Translations under genes and position numbers: made by a program | In this document: positions 34,007 through 42,332 of the stretch, in pieces | How positions within the stretch are numbered: position 1 is the first letter of the stretch | Layout: each line of letters opens with the position of its first letter | Notes under the pieces: model-generated | The model's input: the letters and a program-made list of their open reading frames with translations, nothing else | Told to the model about the DNA's origin: nothing | Databases searched by the model: none | From: Actinoallomurus oryzae | GTDB lineage: Bacteria; Actinomycetota; Actinomycetes; Streptosporangiales; Streptosporangiaceae | Reading direction: 5' to 3' | DNA: 64,000 nt | NCBI RefSeq assembly: GCF_039541955.1 | Contig: NZ_BAABHF010000049.1 | Coordinates: 62,001 to 126,000, forward strand

Positions 34007-34022
34007 GTTACTGGCGAGTAAC
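34007..34022. promoter_or_regulatory. Palindrome GTTAC-N6-GTAAC in the beta-oxidation promoter
   Basis: GTTACTGGCGAGTAAC, a perfect palindrome outside the central GGCG, lies 49 bases upstream of the thiolase start and just before TATAGG (34024-34029), a weak -10 candidate. The same GTTAC-N6-GTAAC arrangement occurs at 58661-58676 upstream of the secreted lipase. Likely a TetR/FadR-type operator sensing acyl-CoA; the regulator is not in the window. Confidence 0.6.
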
Positions 34023-34070
34023 CTATAGGCGTAAGAACCCATCAGCACCGCACCAGAAGGAGGACCGACC

Positions 34071-35255
34071 GTGCCTCGTATCGCGCGTGACGTGGTCTTC
34101 GTCGACGGCGTACGCACGCCGTTCGGCAAGGCCGGCCCCAAGGGGCTGTACGCCGAGACCCGCGCCGACGACCTCGTCGTCCGGGTGATCCGCGAGCTGC
34201 GGAGGCGCAACCCCTCGCTGCCCGCCGAGCGCATCGACGAGGTCGCCATCGCGGCGACCACCCAGACCGGCGACCAGGGCCTCACCATCGGCCGTTCGGC
34301 CGCGGTGCTGGCCGGGCTGCCCAAGAGCGTCCCCGGGTACGCCATCGACCGCATGTGCGCGGGCGCGATGACCGCCGTCACGACGGTCGCCGGCGGCATC
34401 GCGTTCGGCGCGTACGACGTGGCCATCGCCGGCGGGGTCGAGCACATGGGCCGCCACCCCATGGGCGAGGGCGTCGACCCCAACCCGCGGTTCCTCGCCG
34501 AGAAGCTCGTCGATGGATCCGCGCTGATCATGGGCATGACCGCGGAGAACCTGCACGACCGGTATCCGCAGATCACCAAGGAGCGCGCCGACGCGTACGC
34601 GGTGCGGAGCCAGCAGAAGGTCGCCGAGGCGTACGAGGCCGGCCGGTTCCAGCAGGACCTCGTGCCGATGGCGATCCGGTCCGGCGAGAAGGGGTACGGC
34701 CTCGCGACGCGCGACGAGCCGCCGCGTCCCGGCACGACCATGGAGAACCTCGCCGGGCTGAAGACGCCGTTCCGCCCGCACGGCCGCGTCACGGCCGGCA
34801 ACGCCGCCGGGCTCAACGACGGCGCCACGGGCTGCGTCGTCGCGGCCGAGGAGGTCGCCGCCGAGCTGGGCCTGACCGCGCGGATGCGGCTCGTCGACTA
34901 CTCGTTCGCCGGCGTCGAGCCGGAGGTCATGGGCATCGGCCCGGTCCCGGCCACCGAGAAGCTCCTCGCCCGCAACTCGCTGACGATGGACGACATCGGC
35001 CTGATCGAGATCAACGAGGCGTTCGCGGTGCAGGTGCTCGCCTTCCTCGACCACTTCAAGATCGCCGACGACGACCCGCGCGTGAACCCCTGGGGCGGCG
35101 CGATCGCCATCGGCCATCCGCTCGCGTCCTCGGGCGTACGCCTCATGACGCAGCTCGCCCGGCACTTCGAGGAGCGGCCCGACGTCCGGTACGGCCTCAC
35201 CACGATGTGCGTCGGCATGGGCATGGGTGGCACTGTTCTTTGGGAGCGTGTGTGA
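34071..35255 (+). CDS. fadA: Acetyl-CoA acetyltransferase (thiolase, FadA-like)
   Basis: 394 residues. Nucleophile Cys96 is in AIDRMCAGAMTAV, the His in GAIAIGHPLASSGVR and the second Cys in TMCVGMGMGG. It cleaves 3-ketoacyl-CoA to acetyl-CoA in the last beta-oxidation step. GTG at 34071 follows AGAAGGAGG. The stop overlaps the ATG of the next gene by one base (TGATG), so FadA and the FadB/J-like subunit are made together as a trifunctional-type pair. Confidence 0.93.
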   Translation: MPRIARDVVFVDGVRTPFGKAGPKGLYAETRADDLVVRVIRELRRRNPSLPAERIDEVAIAATTQTGDQGLTIGRSAAVLAGLPKSVPGYAIDRMCAGAMTAVTTVAGGIAFGAYDVAIAGGVEHMGRHPMGEGVDPNPRFLAEKLVDGSALIMGMTAENLHDRYPQITKERADAYAVRSQQKVAEAYEAGRFQQDLVPMAIRSGEKGYGLATRDEPPRPGTTMENLAGLKTPFRPHGRVTAGNAAGLNDGATGCVVAAEEVAAELGLTARMRLVDYSFAGVEPEVMGIGPVPATEKLLARNSLTMDDIGLIEINEAFAVQVLAFLDHFKIADDDPRVNPWGGAIAIGHPLASSGVRLMTQLARHFEERPDVRYGLTTMCVGMGMGGTVLWERV

Positions 35256-37351
35256 TGAGCGTCACGGACATCTTTTCCGACGAGGTGATCACGCACGCTC
35301 GCGTGCGGGACGTCGAGTTGCCGTACGGCGCGGGCACGATGGCGCTGATCACGCTCGACAACGGGTTCGACCACACGAAGCCGAGCACGTTCGGGCCGGG
35401 CGGCCTGACGGAGTTGAACGCCGCCCTGGACGCGGTCGCGGCCCGTGACGACCTGGCGGCCGTCGGCGTGACCGGCAAGCCGTTCATCTTCGCGGTCGGC
35501 GCGGACCTGAACGGCGTGCCGCTGATCACCGGCCGCGAGCAGGCGCTGGAGATCGCGCGGCTGGGGCACGCCGTGTTCCGCCGGCTGGGCGAGCTGGCGG
35601 TGCCCTCGTTCGCGTTCGTGAACGGCGCGGCGATGGGCGGCGGCGTCGAGGTGGCGCTGCACTGCGCGTACCGGACGATCTCCTCGGGCGTGCCCGCGGT
35701 GGCGCTGCCGGAGTGCTTCCTCGGCCTGGTGCCCGGCTGGGGCGGCACGTACCTGCTGCCGCGCCTGGTCGGCGCGGAGAACGCCCTCAAGGTCATCATC
35801 GACAACCCGCTGAACCAGAACAAGATGCTGCGTGGCCCGCAGGCCTTCGAGCTGGGCATCGCCGACGCGATGTTCGAGCCGGCCGACTTCCTGGAGGAGT
35901 CGCTGCGCTGGGCGGCCCGCGTGCTGACCGGCGAGGTGACGGTCGAGCGCGCGCCGGTCGACACGGGCGCGGCGTGGGACGAGGCGGTCGCCCAGGCGCG
36001 CTGGCGGGTGGAGGGCAGGCTGCACGGCGCGGCACCCGCCCCGCTGCGGGCCCTGGACCTGGTCGCGGCGGCCAAGGACCGTACGCGTGACGAGGGGTTC
36101 GCGGCCGAGGACGAGGCGCTCGCCGACCTGATCATGAGCGACGAGCTGCGGTCGGGGCTGTACTCCTTCGACCTGGTGCAGAAGCGGGCCAAGCGCCCGG
36201 CCGGCGCCCCGGACAAGGCCCTGGCCCGTCCGGTGACGAAGGTCGGCGTCGTCGGCGCCGGGCTGATGGCCTCCCAGCTCGGCCTGCTGTTCGCCCGCCG
36301 GCTCGGTGTGCCGGTCGTGCTGACCGACCTCGACCAGGAGCGGCTCGACAAGGGCGTGGCGTACGTGCACGCCGAGGTGGACAAGCTGCTCGGCAAGGGA
36401 CGGATCTCCGCCGACGAGGCGGCCAAGCTCAAGGGCCTGGTGACCGGCTCGCTGACCAAGGACGCGTTCGCGGACGCCGACTTCGTCATCGAGGCCGTCT
36501 TCGAGGAGATGGGCGTCAAGCAGCAGGTCTTCGCCGAGGTCGAGGCCGTGGTCTCGCCCGAGTGCGTGCTGGCGACGAACACCTCGTCGCTGTCGGTCTC
36601 GGAGATGGCGGCCAAGCTGCGGCACCCCGAACGGGTCGTCGGCTTCCACTTCTTCAACCCGGTCGCGGTACTGCCGCTGCTGGAGATCGTCCGTGGCGAG
36701 CGCACCGACGACGCGACACTGGCCACGGCGTTCGCTACCGGCAAGGCGCTGAAGAAGTCCTGCGTGCTGGTCAAGGACGCCCCGGCGTTCGTGGTCAACC
36801 GCGTCCTGCTGCGGATGCTCGCCGAGATCGTGCAGACCGTGGAGGAGGGCACGCCGATCGACGTGGCCGAGCGCGCGGCGGCGCCGCTGGGCCTGCCGAT
36901 GCCGCCGTTCGTCCTGATGGGGCTGGTCGGCCCCGCGATCGCGCTGCACGTGAACGAGACCCTGCACGAGGCGTTCCCGGACCGCTTCCCGCTGTCGGGC
37001 AAGCTGGCGAAGCTGGTCGCGGCCGGCAAGTCCGGCGTGTACCGGCCGGCCAGTGGTGGACAGCAGAGCACGCTCGACCCGGAGGCCGTGGAGATCTTCG
37101 CGGGCGGCACCTCACCGTCCACGGAGGAACAGGTGCTGACGCGGGCGCTCGACGCGCTGGCCGAGGAGATCCGCATCATGCTGGACGAGGGCGTCGTCGC
37201 GGCCCCGCAGGACATCGACCTGTGCATGATCCTGGGCGCGGGCTGGCCGTTCCACCTCGGCGGTGTCACCCCGTACCTGGACCGCACGGGCGTCGCGGAA
37301 CGCGTGACCGGCTCCCGCTTCCTCGAGCCGGGAGTCGCCTCACTGCCATGA
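35255..37351 (+). CDS. fadJ: Fatty-acid oxidation multifunctional protein (enoyl-CoA hydratase/3-hydroxyacyl-CoA dehydrogenase)
   Basis: 698 residues. N-terminal crotonase domain (about 1-200) with both catalytic Glu positions present (AMGGGVEVAL, VALPECFLGLVPGWGG); then a Rossmann NAD domain (KVGVVGAGLMASQLGLLFA) and the dehydrogenase part with NTSSLSVSEMA, GFHFFNPVAVLPLLEIV (His), VKDAPAFVVNRVLLRML. It hydrates enoyl-CoA and oxidises 3-hydroxyacyl-CoA. Partner thiolase is immediately upstream. A strong terminator hairpin follows. The order thiolase-FadJ is the conserved streptomycete arrangement. Confidence 0.93.
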   Translation: MSVTDIFSDEVITHARVRDVELPYGAGTMALITLDNGFDHTKPSTFGPGGLTELNAALDAVAARDDLAAVGVTGKPFIFAVGADLNGVPLITGREQALEIARLGHAVFRRLGELAVPSFAFVNGAAMGGGVEVALHCAYRTISSGVPAVALPECFLGLVPGWGGTYLLPRLVGAENALKVIIDNPLNQNKMLRGPQAFELGIADAMFEPADFLEESLRWAARVLTGEVTVERAPVDTGAAWDEAVAQARWRVEGRLHGAAPAPLRALDLVAAAKDRTRDEGFAAEDEALADLIMSDELRSGLYSFDLVQKRAKRPAGAPDKALARPVTKVGVVGAGLMASQLGLLFARRLGVPVVLTDLDQERLDKGVAYVHAEVDKLLGKGRISADEAAKLKGLVTGSLTKDAFADADFVIEAVFEEMGVKQQVFAEVEAVVSPECVLATNTSSLSVSEMAAKLRHPERVVGFHFFNPVAVLPLLEIVRGERTDDATLATAFATGKALKKSCVLVKDAPAFVVNRVLLRMLAEIVQTVEEGTPIDVAERAAAPLGLPMPPFVLMGLVGPAIALHVNETLHEAFPDRFPLSGKLAKLVAAGKSGVYRPASGGQQSTLDPEAVEIFAGGTSPSTEEQVLTRALDALAEEIRIMLDEGVVAAPQDIDLCMILGAGWPFHLGGVTPYLDRTGVAERVTGSRFLEPGVASLP

Positions 37352-37359
37352 CCACACCG

Positions 37360-37404
37360 GGCCGGAACGCCGCCGTCCCCTGGCCGGGCAGCGGCGTTCC
37401 GGCC
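37360..37404 (+). terminator. Strong terminator hairpin after the beta-oxidation operon
   Basis: Perfect 14-bp arms GGCCGGAACGCCGC and GCGGCGTTCCGGCC with a 17-base loop, nine bases after the FadJ stop; it may also serve the convergent gene ending at 37454. Confidence 0.8.
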
Positions 37405-37453
37405 TCGGCTCCTCGGCACCGCAGGCGCCGAGACAGTGGTGCGCGCTGGAGTT

Positions 37454-38506
37454 CTAGCCGGCCGCGAGCCGGACGCCGGCGAGTTCGGCCAGCTGCCGGG
37501 CGCAGGCGTCGGGGTCGCGGTCGTTGGCGCGCGGGTGGAGGCCGAGGTGGACCGTCGCCGCTCCCGGTAGGGCAAGCGGGTCGTACGGGCTGCCGTCGTA
37601 GGTGGCGTTGACGCCGAGCACGACGCCGTTGAGCGCGCTGGATTCGCCCGGCCGGTCACAGCACCACTCGACGATGATCAGATCGTCGTCCGCCGCCGTG
37701 AGCAACGCGTCCGGTACGGGCTCGGGAAGCGGGTCGATCTCGAAGTCGAAGTGGCACTCGCCGAGGTCCGCGAGCGCCGCCGCGATCCGCGGGTCGGCGG
37801 TGAAGTATCCGTTGAAGCGGATCGGCCCGCCGGCGGCGAGCAGGGGCACGGCGCGGGCCAGGGCGACCGGCGGTGGCAGCGGCACGGTGAGTTCGATGGC
37901 GGCGGGCCCGTAGACAGGTGGGCGATCCGCCGTACCGCGCCAGCCGAAGCTCCGGATCCGCACGTCGTTCTGCACGGTGCCGGGCGACGGGTTCGGGGGC
38001 GGGAGACCGGGTTCTGCCTTCACATGGGTGAAGAACCACGCGGCGACGCGTTCGGGTGACGCGGCGGGCGGAAGCAGGCCCGCCTCGGCGAGCGCCGCCA
38101 GCCACCGCTCGGCGCGGGGCCGTTCGGCCTGCTCCTGGCCGGGTTCGGCGGTGAAGCTCAGCGTCAGCTGCGACGCCCGCGGTTCGTCCCGGTCGCTTCC
38201 GATCCAGAAGGCCGATCCGAAGCCCGATGCGCCCTGCTCGGCCAACCAGGCGTCGAGCGGCCGCTCGCGCAATGTCGCGGCCAGCCGCCCGAGCTCAGCG
38301 GGCGGTACGTCCAGAACGGCCTCGGCACGCATCTCCGGCGCCGCCGCGGCGATCGCCGCCACCGCCGCCGGCCCTGTCAGGGTCCCCCGGGCCGAGAGGG
38401 AGATGGGGGGACGGGCACAGCGGGCGAGGACACGCCGCACGACGGTCATCGTGGTCTGGACGTCGCCGTCCGGCGACTCGACCCGATACAGCCGGCGATC
38501 AGCCAC
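37454..38506 (-). CDS. Hypothetical protein, about 350 residues
   Basis: 350 residues with no signal peptide or membrane helix. It is built of two roughly similar-sized halves; notable segments are LTGPAAVAAIAAAAPEMRAE, GFGSAFWIGSDRDEPRASQL, PIRFNGYFTADPRIAAAL and LIIVEWCCDRPGESSALNGVVLG. Composition is typical of a coding gene of this genome. I recognise no family or catalytic motif. It is convergent with the FadJ gene and shares its terminator region; the sortase gene ends 60 bases upstream of its start on the same strand. Confidence 0.6.
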   Translation of the reverse strand: MADRRLYRVESPDGDVQTTMTVVRRVLARCARPPISLSARGTLTGPAAVAAIAAAAPEMRAEAVLDVPPAELGRLAATLRERPLDAWLAEQGASGFGSAFWIGSDRDEPRASQLTLSFTAEPGQEQAERPRAERWLAALAEAGLLPPAASPERVAAWFFTHVKAEPGLPPPNPSPGTVQNDVRIRSFGWRGTADRPPVYGPAAIELTVPLPPPVALARAVPLLAAGGPIRFNGYFTADPRIAAALADLGECHFDFEIDPLPEPVPDALLTAADDDLIIVEWCCDRPGESSALNGVVLGVNATYDGSPYDPLALPGAATVHLGLHPRANDRDPDACARQLAELAGVRLAAG

Positions 38507-38566
38507 CCCGTCACGATATCGGCCACGCGCGTCGCCCGCCCTCGCAGCGGAGCGCTCCCGCCGCGG

Positions 38567-39334
38567 TCAGGGGACGAGGTGGGCGTAGACGATGATGTTG
38601 CCCAGGTAGTGCATCGTCTTCTTGTCGTACTTGCCGCCGCACGTGATGACGCGCAGGGCCGCGTACTTGGTCTTGCCGTACACGCTCTGCGTCGGGAAGC
38701 GGTCCTTGGCGACCGGCACGACGCTGTCGACGGCGAACTTCGCCACGCTGCCGCCCGTACGCCACACGTGGATGCGGTCGCCGCGGTGCAGGCTGCCCAG
38801 CCGGAAGAACACCGCCTGCTGGCGGTGGGCGTCGACGTGTCCCAGCACGACCGCCGCGCCCTTCTGGCCGGGTGTCGGGCCGTATTTGTACCAGCCCGCG
38901 AGGTTCGGCCGGCTCAGCGTCGGAACCTCGACCGTGCCGTCGGGGTTCTGGCCGAGCGGCTCGATCGGGGCGTTGACGTGGATGCGCGGGATGGTGATGC
39001 GCACCGGCAGCGCCCGGCTCATCGGCCGGGCCTTCACCACCGGTTCGGGCGCGTTGACCGACTTCGTCTTCGGCGGCTGCGGCGGGCCGCTTCCGTTCGA
39101 GCCGACGACGATCATCGTCACGCCCGCGCCCACCACGACGACCATGCCGCCCGCGACGAGGACGTTCGAGCGCCGGCGGCGTCGTTTCCGTGGCGGGCTC
39201 GGCTCCTCCGGGAGATCCGGCTCCCCCGGAGGAGTCCAGCCCGTGCCGGTGTACGTACCGAGGTCGGGGACGGTCGCGTCGATCGGGGGCATGCGGAGAT
39301 CGGGGACCGTGACGTCTGCCATCTGCGACGCCAT
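38567..39334 (-). CDS. Class F-like sortase, membrane-anchored
   Basis: 255 residues. Cytoplasmic basic segment (KRRRRRS), one membrane helix (about residues 57-77), then the sortase beta barrel: PVRITIPRIHVNAPIEPLG, TPGQKGAAVVLGHVDAH (catalytic His166) and LRVITCGGKYDKKT (catalytic Cys232). After Cys232 no Arg is present, although most sortases use one there. It would anchor a surface protein to the wall. It lies third in a minus-strand set behind a second sortase and a candidate substrate. Confidence 0.85.
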   Translation of the reverse strand: MASQMADVTVPDLRMPPIDATVPDLGTYTGTGWTPPGEPDLPEEPSPPRKRRRRRSNVLVAGGMVVVVGAGVTMIVVGSNGSGPPQPPKTKSVNAPEPVVKARPMSRALPVRITIPRIHVNAPIEPLGQNPDGTVEVPTLSRPNLAGWYKYGPTPGQKGAAVVLGHVDAHRQQAVFFRLGSLHRGDRIHVWRTGGSVAKFAVDSVVPVAKDRFPTQSVYGKTKYAALRVITCGGKYDKKTMHYLGNIIVYAHLVP

Positions 39335-39384
39335 CGGTACCCCGTCCCCGTAGTCTCGCCGGCGGTGCCGTCCGGGCCGTTCGC

Positions 39385-40008
39385 TCAGGTGCCGTTCACC
39401 AACTTGCCGTACGCGATGATGTTGTCGACGTGGTGCCCCCACGACGCGTCGAACCGGCCGCCGCAGGTGATCAGGCGGATGCCCGGGTAGGGCAGCTTGC
39501 CGTACACCTTCTGCGTCGGGAATCGGCTCTTGGGGATCTGTTCGAGTTTGGTGATCTGGAAGGTGGCGACGCTGCCGTTGGCGCGCGTCACCTGGACCGT
39601 GTCGCCGGGCTTCAGAGTACCGAGCTTCTCGAACACCGAGGGGCGGCCGTTGCCGACGTTGTGCCCCAGGATGACCGATGCGCCCTTCTCTCCGGGCGTC
39701 GGGCCGCCGTCCCACCAGCCGGTCATGTTCGGCTTGCTCAGCGGCGGCACCTGGATCGTGTGGTCGGCGTTGAGGCCGAGCTTCATGATCGGTGAGTTGA
39801 TGTTGAGCTTCGGGATGCGCAGGCGGGAGGGTACCGAGCGGGCCAGCGGCTTCACCGGCGCGCTGCTCGACACGGACGGAGCGGGCGTCCCCACCTTCGC
39901 GGGCGGCTTTCCGCCGCCTCCCCCGCATCCGGCCGCGGTCACCGCGAGCAGGGCACCGGCCGCCACGCCCAGGACGTGACGGCCGGCACGGTACCGCTCA
40001 GGAAGCAC
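39385..40008 (-). CDS. Class F-like sortase with lipoprotein-type signal
   Basis: 207 residues. The N-terminus LGVAAGALLAVTAAGC followed by a Gly run suggests lipid modification at Cys28, in place of the usual uncleaved helix. The catalytic domain has SRLRIPKLNINSPIMKLGL, GASVILGHNVGN (His116) and RLITCGGRFD (Cys182, Arg185). GTG at 40008 directly abuts the stop codon of the upstream surface-protein gene, so the two are coupled. It is a paralogue of the sortase at 38567 (same PTPGxKGA and FPTQxVYGK segments). Confidence 0.85.
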   Translation of the reverse strand: MLPERYRAGRHVLGVAAGALLAVTAAGCGGGGGKPPAKVGTPAPSVSSSAPVKPLARSVPSRLRIPKLNINSPIMKLGLNADHTIQVPPLSKPNMTGWWDGGPTPGEKGASVILGHNVGNGRPSVFEKLGTLKPGDTVQVTRANGSVATFQITKLEQIPKSRFPTQKVYGKLPYPGIRLITCGGRFDASWGHHVDNIIAYGKLVNGT

Positions 40009-40644
40009 TCAGGCTCCAGCCGACGAACGCCGGCGGGTGTAGAGGAAGGTGCCGCCCGCGAGGCCCACGACGACGACGGCAGCGCCACCGGCGATCAGGC
40101 CGGTGTTCCCGCCGCCGTTGCTCGAGCCGTCACCGGTCTGCGGGGCGCCGCTGGGCAGCCCGGTCGGGGTGCCGGACGAGGTCGGCGTCGGGGTGCCGGA
40201 CTTGGTCGGCGTCGGGGTGGGCTTCGGCCGCTTGTGCGGCTTGGTGGTGAACGTGTCGGTCCAGCGCCCGCAGTGGACCTCGACCTTGTACTCCTTGCCG
40301 TCGACCAGCTTCTTGCGGGTGGTCTCCTTGGCCGCGTAGCTGCCCTCGGTGCCCGTCGGCTTGAAGGGGTTGGTCGTGACGAAGAGGTGGTTCACGTCCA
40401 CGATCGTCGGCACGACCGCGCAGTTCTCGACCGTCCAGGTGAGGGTGTCCCCGCCGTAGAAGGACTTCGGCGTCACGTCGGCGGTGGGCTCCTTGCCACC
40501 CGGCTTCACCGGCGACGCCGGGGCGTTCTTGGTGACGCCGCCGGAAACCGGTCCCGGCGTGTCCGTGGCGAAGGCAGGTCCCGCCATGCACAGCGCGACG
40601 ATCGCGGCCGCGCCGCCCGCCGCCCCCAGACGTGCGATGTTCAT
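40009..40644 (-). CDS. Cell-wall-anchored surface protein, probable sortase substrate
   Basis: 211 residues. Signal peptide MNIARLGAAGGAAAIVALCM ending AFA; an Ig-like secreted domain (about 27-135) with two Cys that may pair; a Pro/Thr stalk with repeated GTPTPT; then the sorting signal GAPQTGDG (APQTG at 167-171), a membrane helix (LIAGGAAVVVVGLAGGTFL) and a TRRR tail. The motif differs from LPxTG and LAxTG. Its position directly ahead of two sortases makes it their likely substrate. Ribosome-binding site GAGGGG is six to seven bases before the ATG. Confidence 0.82.
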   Translation of the reverse strand: MNIARLGAAGGAAAIVALCMAGPAFATDTPGPVSGGVTKNAPASPVKPGGKEPTADVTPKSFYGGDTLTWTVENCAVVPTIVDVNHLFVTTNPFKPTGTEGSYAAKETTRKKLVDGKEYKVEVHCGRWTDTFTTKPHKRPKPTPTPTKSGTPTPTSSGTPTGLPSGAPQTGDGSSNGGGNTGLIAGGAAVVVVGLAGGTFLYTRRRSSAGA

Positions 40645-40903
40645 TCAGTTTCCCCTCAGAGAGTGCGTGGCGTCGGGTCGAAGGTGGCCGGAGCGTCGCC
40701 ACGACGTTTCAGCGCAGCACGTTAGTGGTACGCATGGGGAAAGTACTGATCAGTGGGACATACTGGCAAGTTACGGCCATATCGACAATTTCACAGCAAC
40801 CAAACCGGCGGATCGCGCGTCTAAGGGTTCGATGGGGGCTTTCTTAAAGTCAGCTTAGAGAGTCATGAGCGGACGCCGGGACGCCGGTCAGCCTCCCGAG
40901 TCA
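40645..40903. other. AT-richer intergenic region, probable promoter of the surface-protein/sortase operon
   Basis: About 260 bases without a gene. The part from 40735 to 40860 is clearly less GC-rich than its surroundings and contains CTGATCAG (40747-40754 region) and several TACT/AGTA half-sites, so it probably carries the minus-strand promoter of the sortase operon. No convincing -35/-10 pair could be fixed by eye. Confidence 0.35.
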
Positions 40904-40926
40904 TGACCGAGCGCAGCGAGGGAACC
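40904..40926. repeat. 23-bp extragenic repeat, copy 2
   Basis: Begins TGACCGAGCGCAG and ends GAGGGAACC; 21 of 23 bases match copy 1 at 25024-25046. Here it lies just beyond the stop codon of fprA. Such CCGAGCG-type dispersed repeats are familiar from actinomycete intergenic regions; function unknown. Confidence 0.55.
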
Positions 40927-40938
40927 AGAAGACGCGTC

Positions 40939-42285
40939 CTAGTGACCGTACGCCCGGCGCAGCGCCTCCCAGCCCGCCAGCTTCACGCGTTCGCCGCGAT
41001 CGAGGGTGCGCGCCAGCTCGATCTCACCCGCGTCGATGCCGAGCCAGTCGTCGTACGTCACGACCCGCACGCCGCGCGACTCCAGCAGCGTCTCGATCGA
41101 CCGCCGGTTTCCCTGGCGTTCGCCCTGGTCGGCGAGTAGCGCACGGACGGTCTCCGCCGCGTCGGCCTTGTTCGTGCCGATCACGCCGGTGGGACCGCGC
41201 TTGACCCAGCCCGCGACGTACTCCCCCGGCAGCGGTGTGCCGTCCTCGCCGAGGACCCGGCCGCCCTCGTTCGGCACGACGTACGCCCGCGCGTCGAACG
41301 GCACCCCGGGCAGGGGCACGCTCTGGTACCCGACCGAGCGCAGCACCAGGCCCACGGGCAGCGTCTCGAACTCCCCGGTGCCCACGACCCGGCCCTCGGC
41401 GTTCAGCGTGGTGTGCTCCAGCCGCAGGCCCTCGACCCGGCCGGTGCCCAGGATCTCCACCGGGCGCAGCCAGAACCGCAGGTCGAGGCGGCGCGGCAGA
41501 TCACCGGCCGGACGGCCGGCCCACTCGCGCATGACCGCGACGTTGGCGCGCACGTGCCGGTCGGACTCGGCCAGCGCGGCGCTCGCCGGGTCGAGCCGCA
41601 GGTCCTCCTCGCGGACGTGCACCTCGGCGCCCGGCAGCGCGCCGAGCTCGCGGAGTTCTTTGGTGGTGAACTTCGCCTGCGCCGGCCCCCGGCGTCCGAT
41701 CATGTGGATGTGACGCACGCCACTGCCGCCGAGCAGGGTGAGGACCGGATCGGGCACGTCGGTGGCGCGCAGTTCGCCGGCGGTCTTGGCGAGGATCCGT
41801 ACGACGTCGACCGCGACGTTGCCGACGCCGATGACCGCGACGGCGTCCGCCGACAGGTCCACCGCGAGGTTCGTCGCGTCGGGATGGCCGCAGTACCAGT
41901 TGACGAAGTCGGTCGCGGCGACGCTGCCGGTCAGGTCCTCACCCGGGATGCCCAGGTGGCGGTCGACCATCGCGCCGGTCGCGTAGATCACCGCGTCGTA
42001 GCAGTCCAGCAGCTCCTCGCGCGTGACGTCCTTGCCGAACTCCACGCCGCCGAGGAACCGCACGTCGGGATGCTCCAGCACCCGCTGCAGGTAACGCGCG
42101 ATCGACTTGATCGACGTATGGTCGGGCGCCACGCCGTAGCGCACCAGGCCGTAGGGGGTCGGCAGGCGGTCGAAGATGTCGACCTGGACACCCCCTTGCG
42201 CCTGCTTCACCAGGGCCTCGGCGGCGTAGATGCCCGCCGGGCCGGATCCGATGACCGCCACGTGATGATCAGATGCGTCCGCCAC
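40939..42285 (-). CDS. fprA: FprA-type ferredoxin/NADP+ reductase
   Basis: 448 residues, adrenodoxin-reductase-like. FAD-binding VAVIGSGPAGIYAAEALVKQ, TPYGLVRYGVAPDH, YDAVIYATGA, NADP-binding AVAVIGVGNVAVDVVRIL, GRRGPAQAKFTTKELREL and the terminal YVAGWVKRGPTGVIGTNKADA are typical. It passes electrons between NADPH and ferredoxin, serving P450s or iron metabolism. GTG start at 42285. The gene lies 47 bases from the end of the amino-acid permease gene on the same strand. Confidence 0.93.
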   Translation of the reverse strand: MADASDHHVAVIGSGPAGIYAAEALVKQAQGGVQVDIFDRLPTPYGLVRYGVAPDHTSIKSIARYLQRVLEHPDVRFLGGVEFGKDVTREELLDCYDAVIYATGAMVDRHLGIPGEDLTGSVAATDFVNWYCGHPDATNLAVDLSADAVAVIGVGNVAVDVVRILAKTAGELRATDVPDPVLTLLGGSGVRHIHMIGRRGPAQAKFTTKELRELGALPGAEVHVREEDLRLDPASAALAESDRHVRANVAVMREWAGRPAGDLPRRLDLRFWLRPVEILGTGRVEGLRLEHTTLNAEGRVVGTGEFETLPVGLVLRSVGYQSVPLPGVPFDARAYVVPNEGGRVLGEDGTPLPGEYVAGWVKRGPTGVIGTNKADAAETVRALLADQGERQGNRRSIETLLESRGVRVVTYDDWLGIDAGEIELARTLDRGERVKLAGWEALRRAYGH

Positions 42286-42332
42286 GCCGACATTGTTCCC
42301 AGATCACGGCCGGATTCCCATGTCCGGTGCCA

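Noticed and set aside
35197..37659. An 820-codon open frame on the minus strand
   Set aside because: Antisense to the FadJ-like gene, Ser/Arg/Thr-rich composition with no domain; shadow frame.
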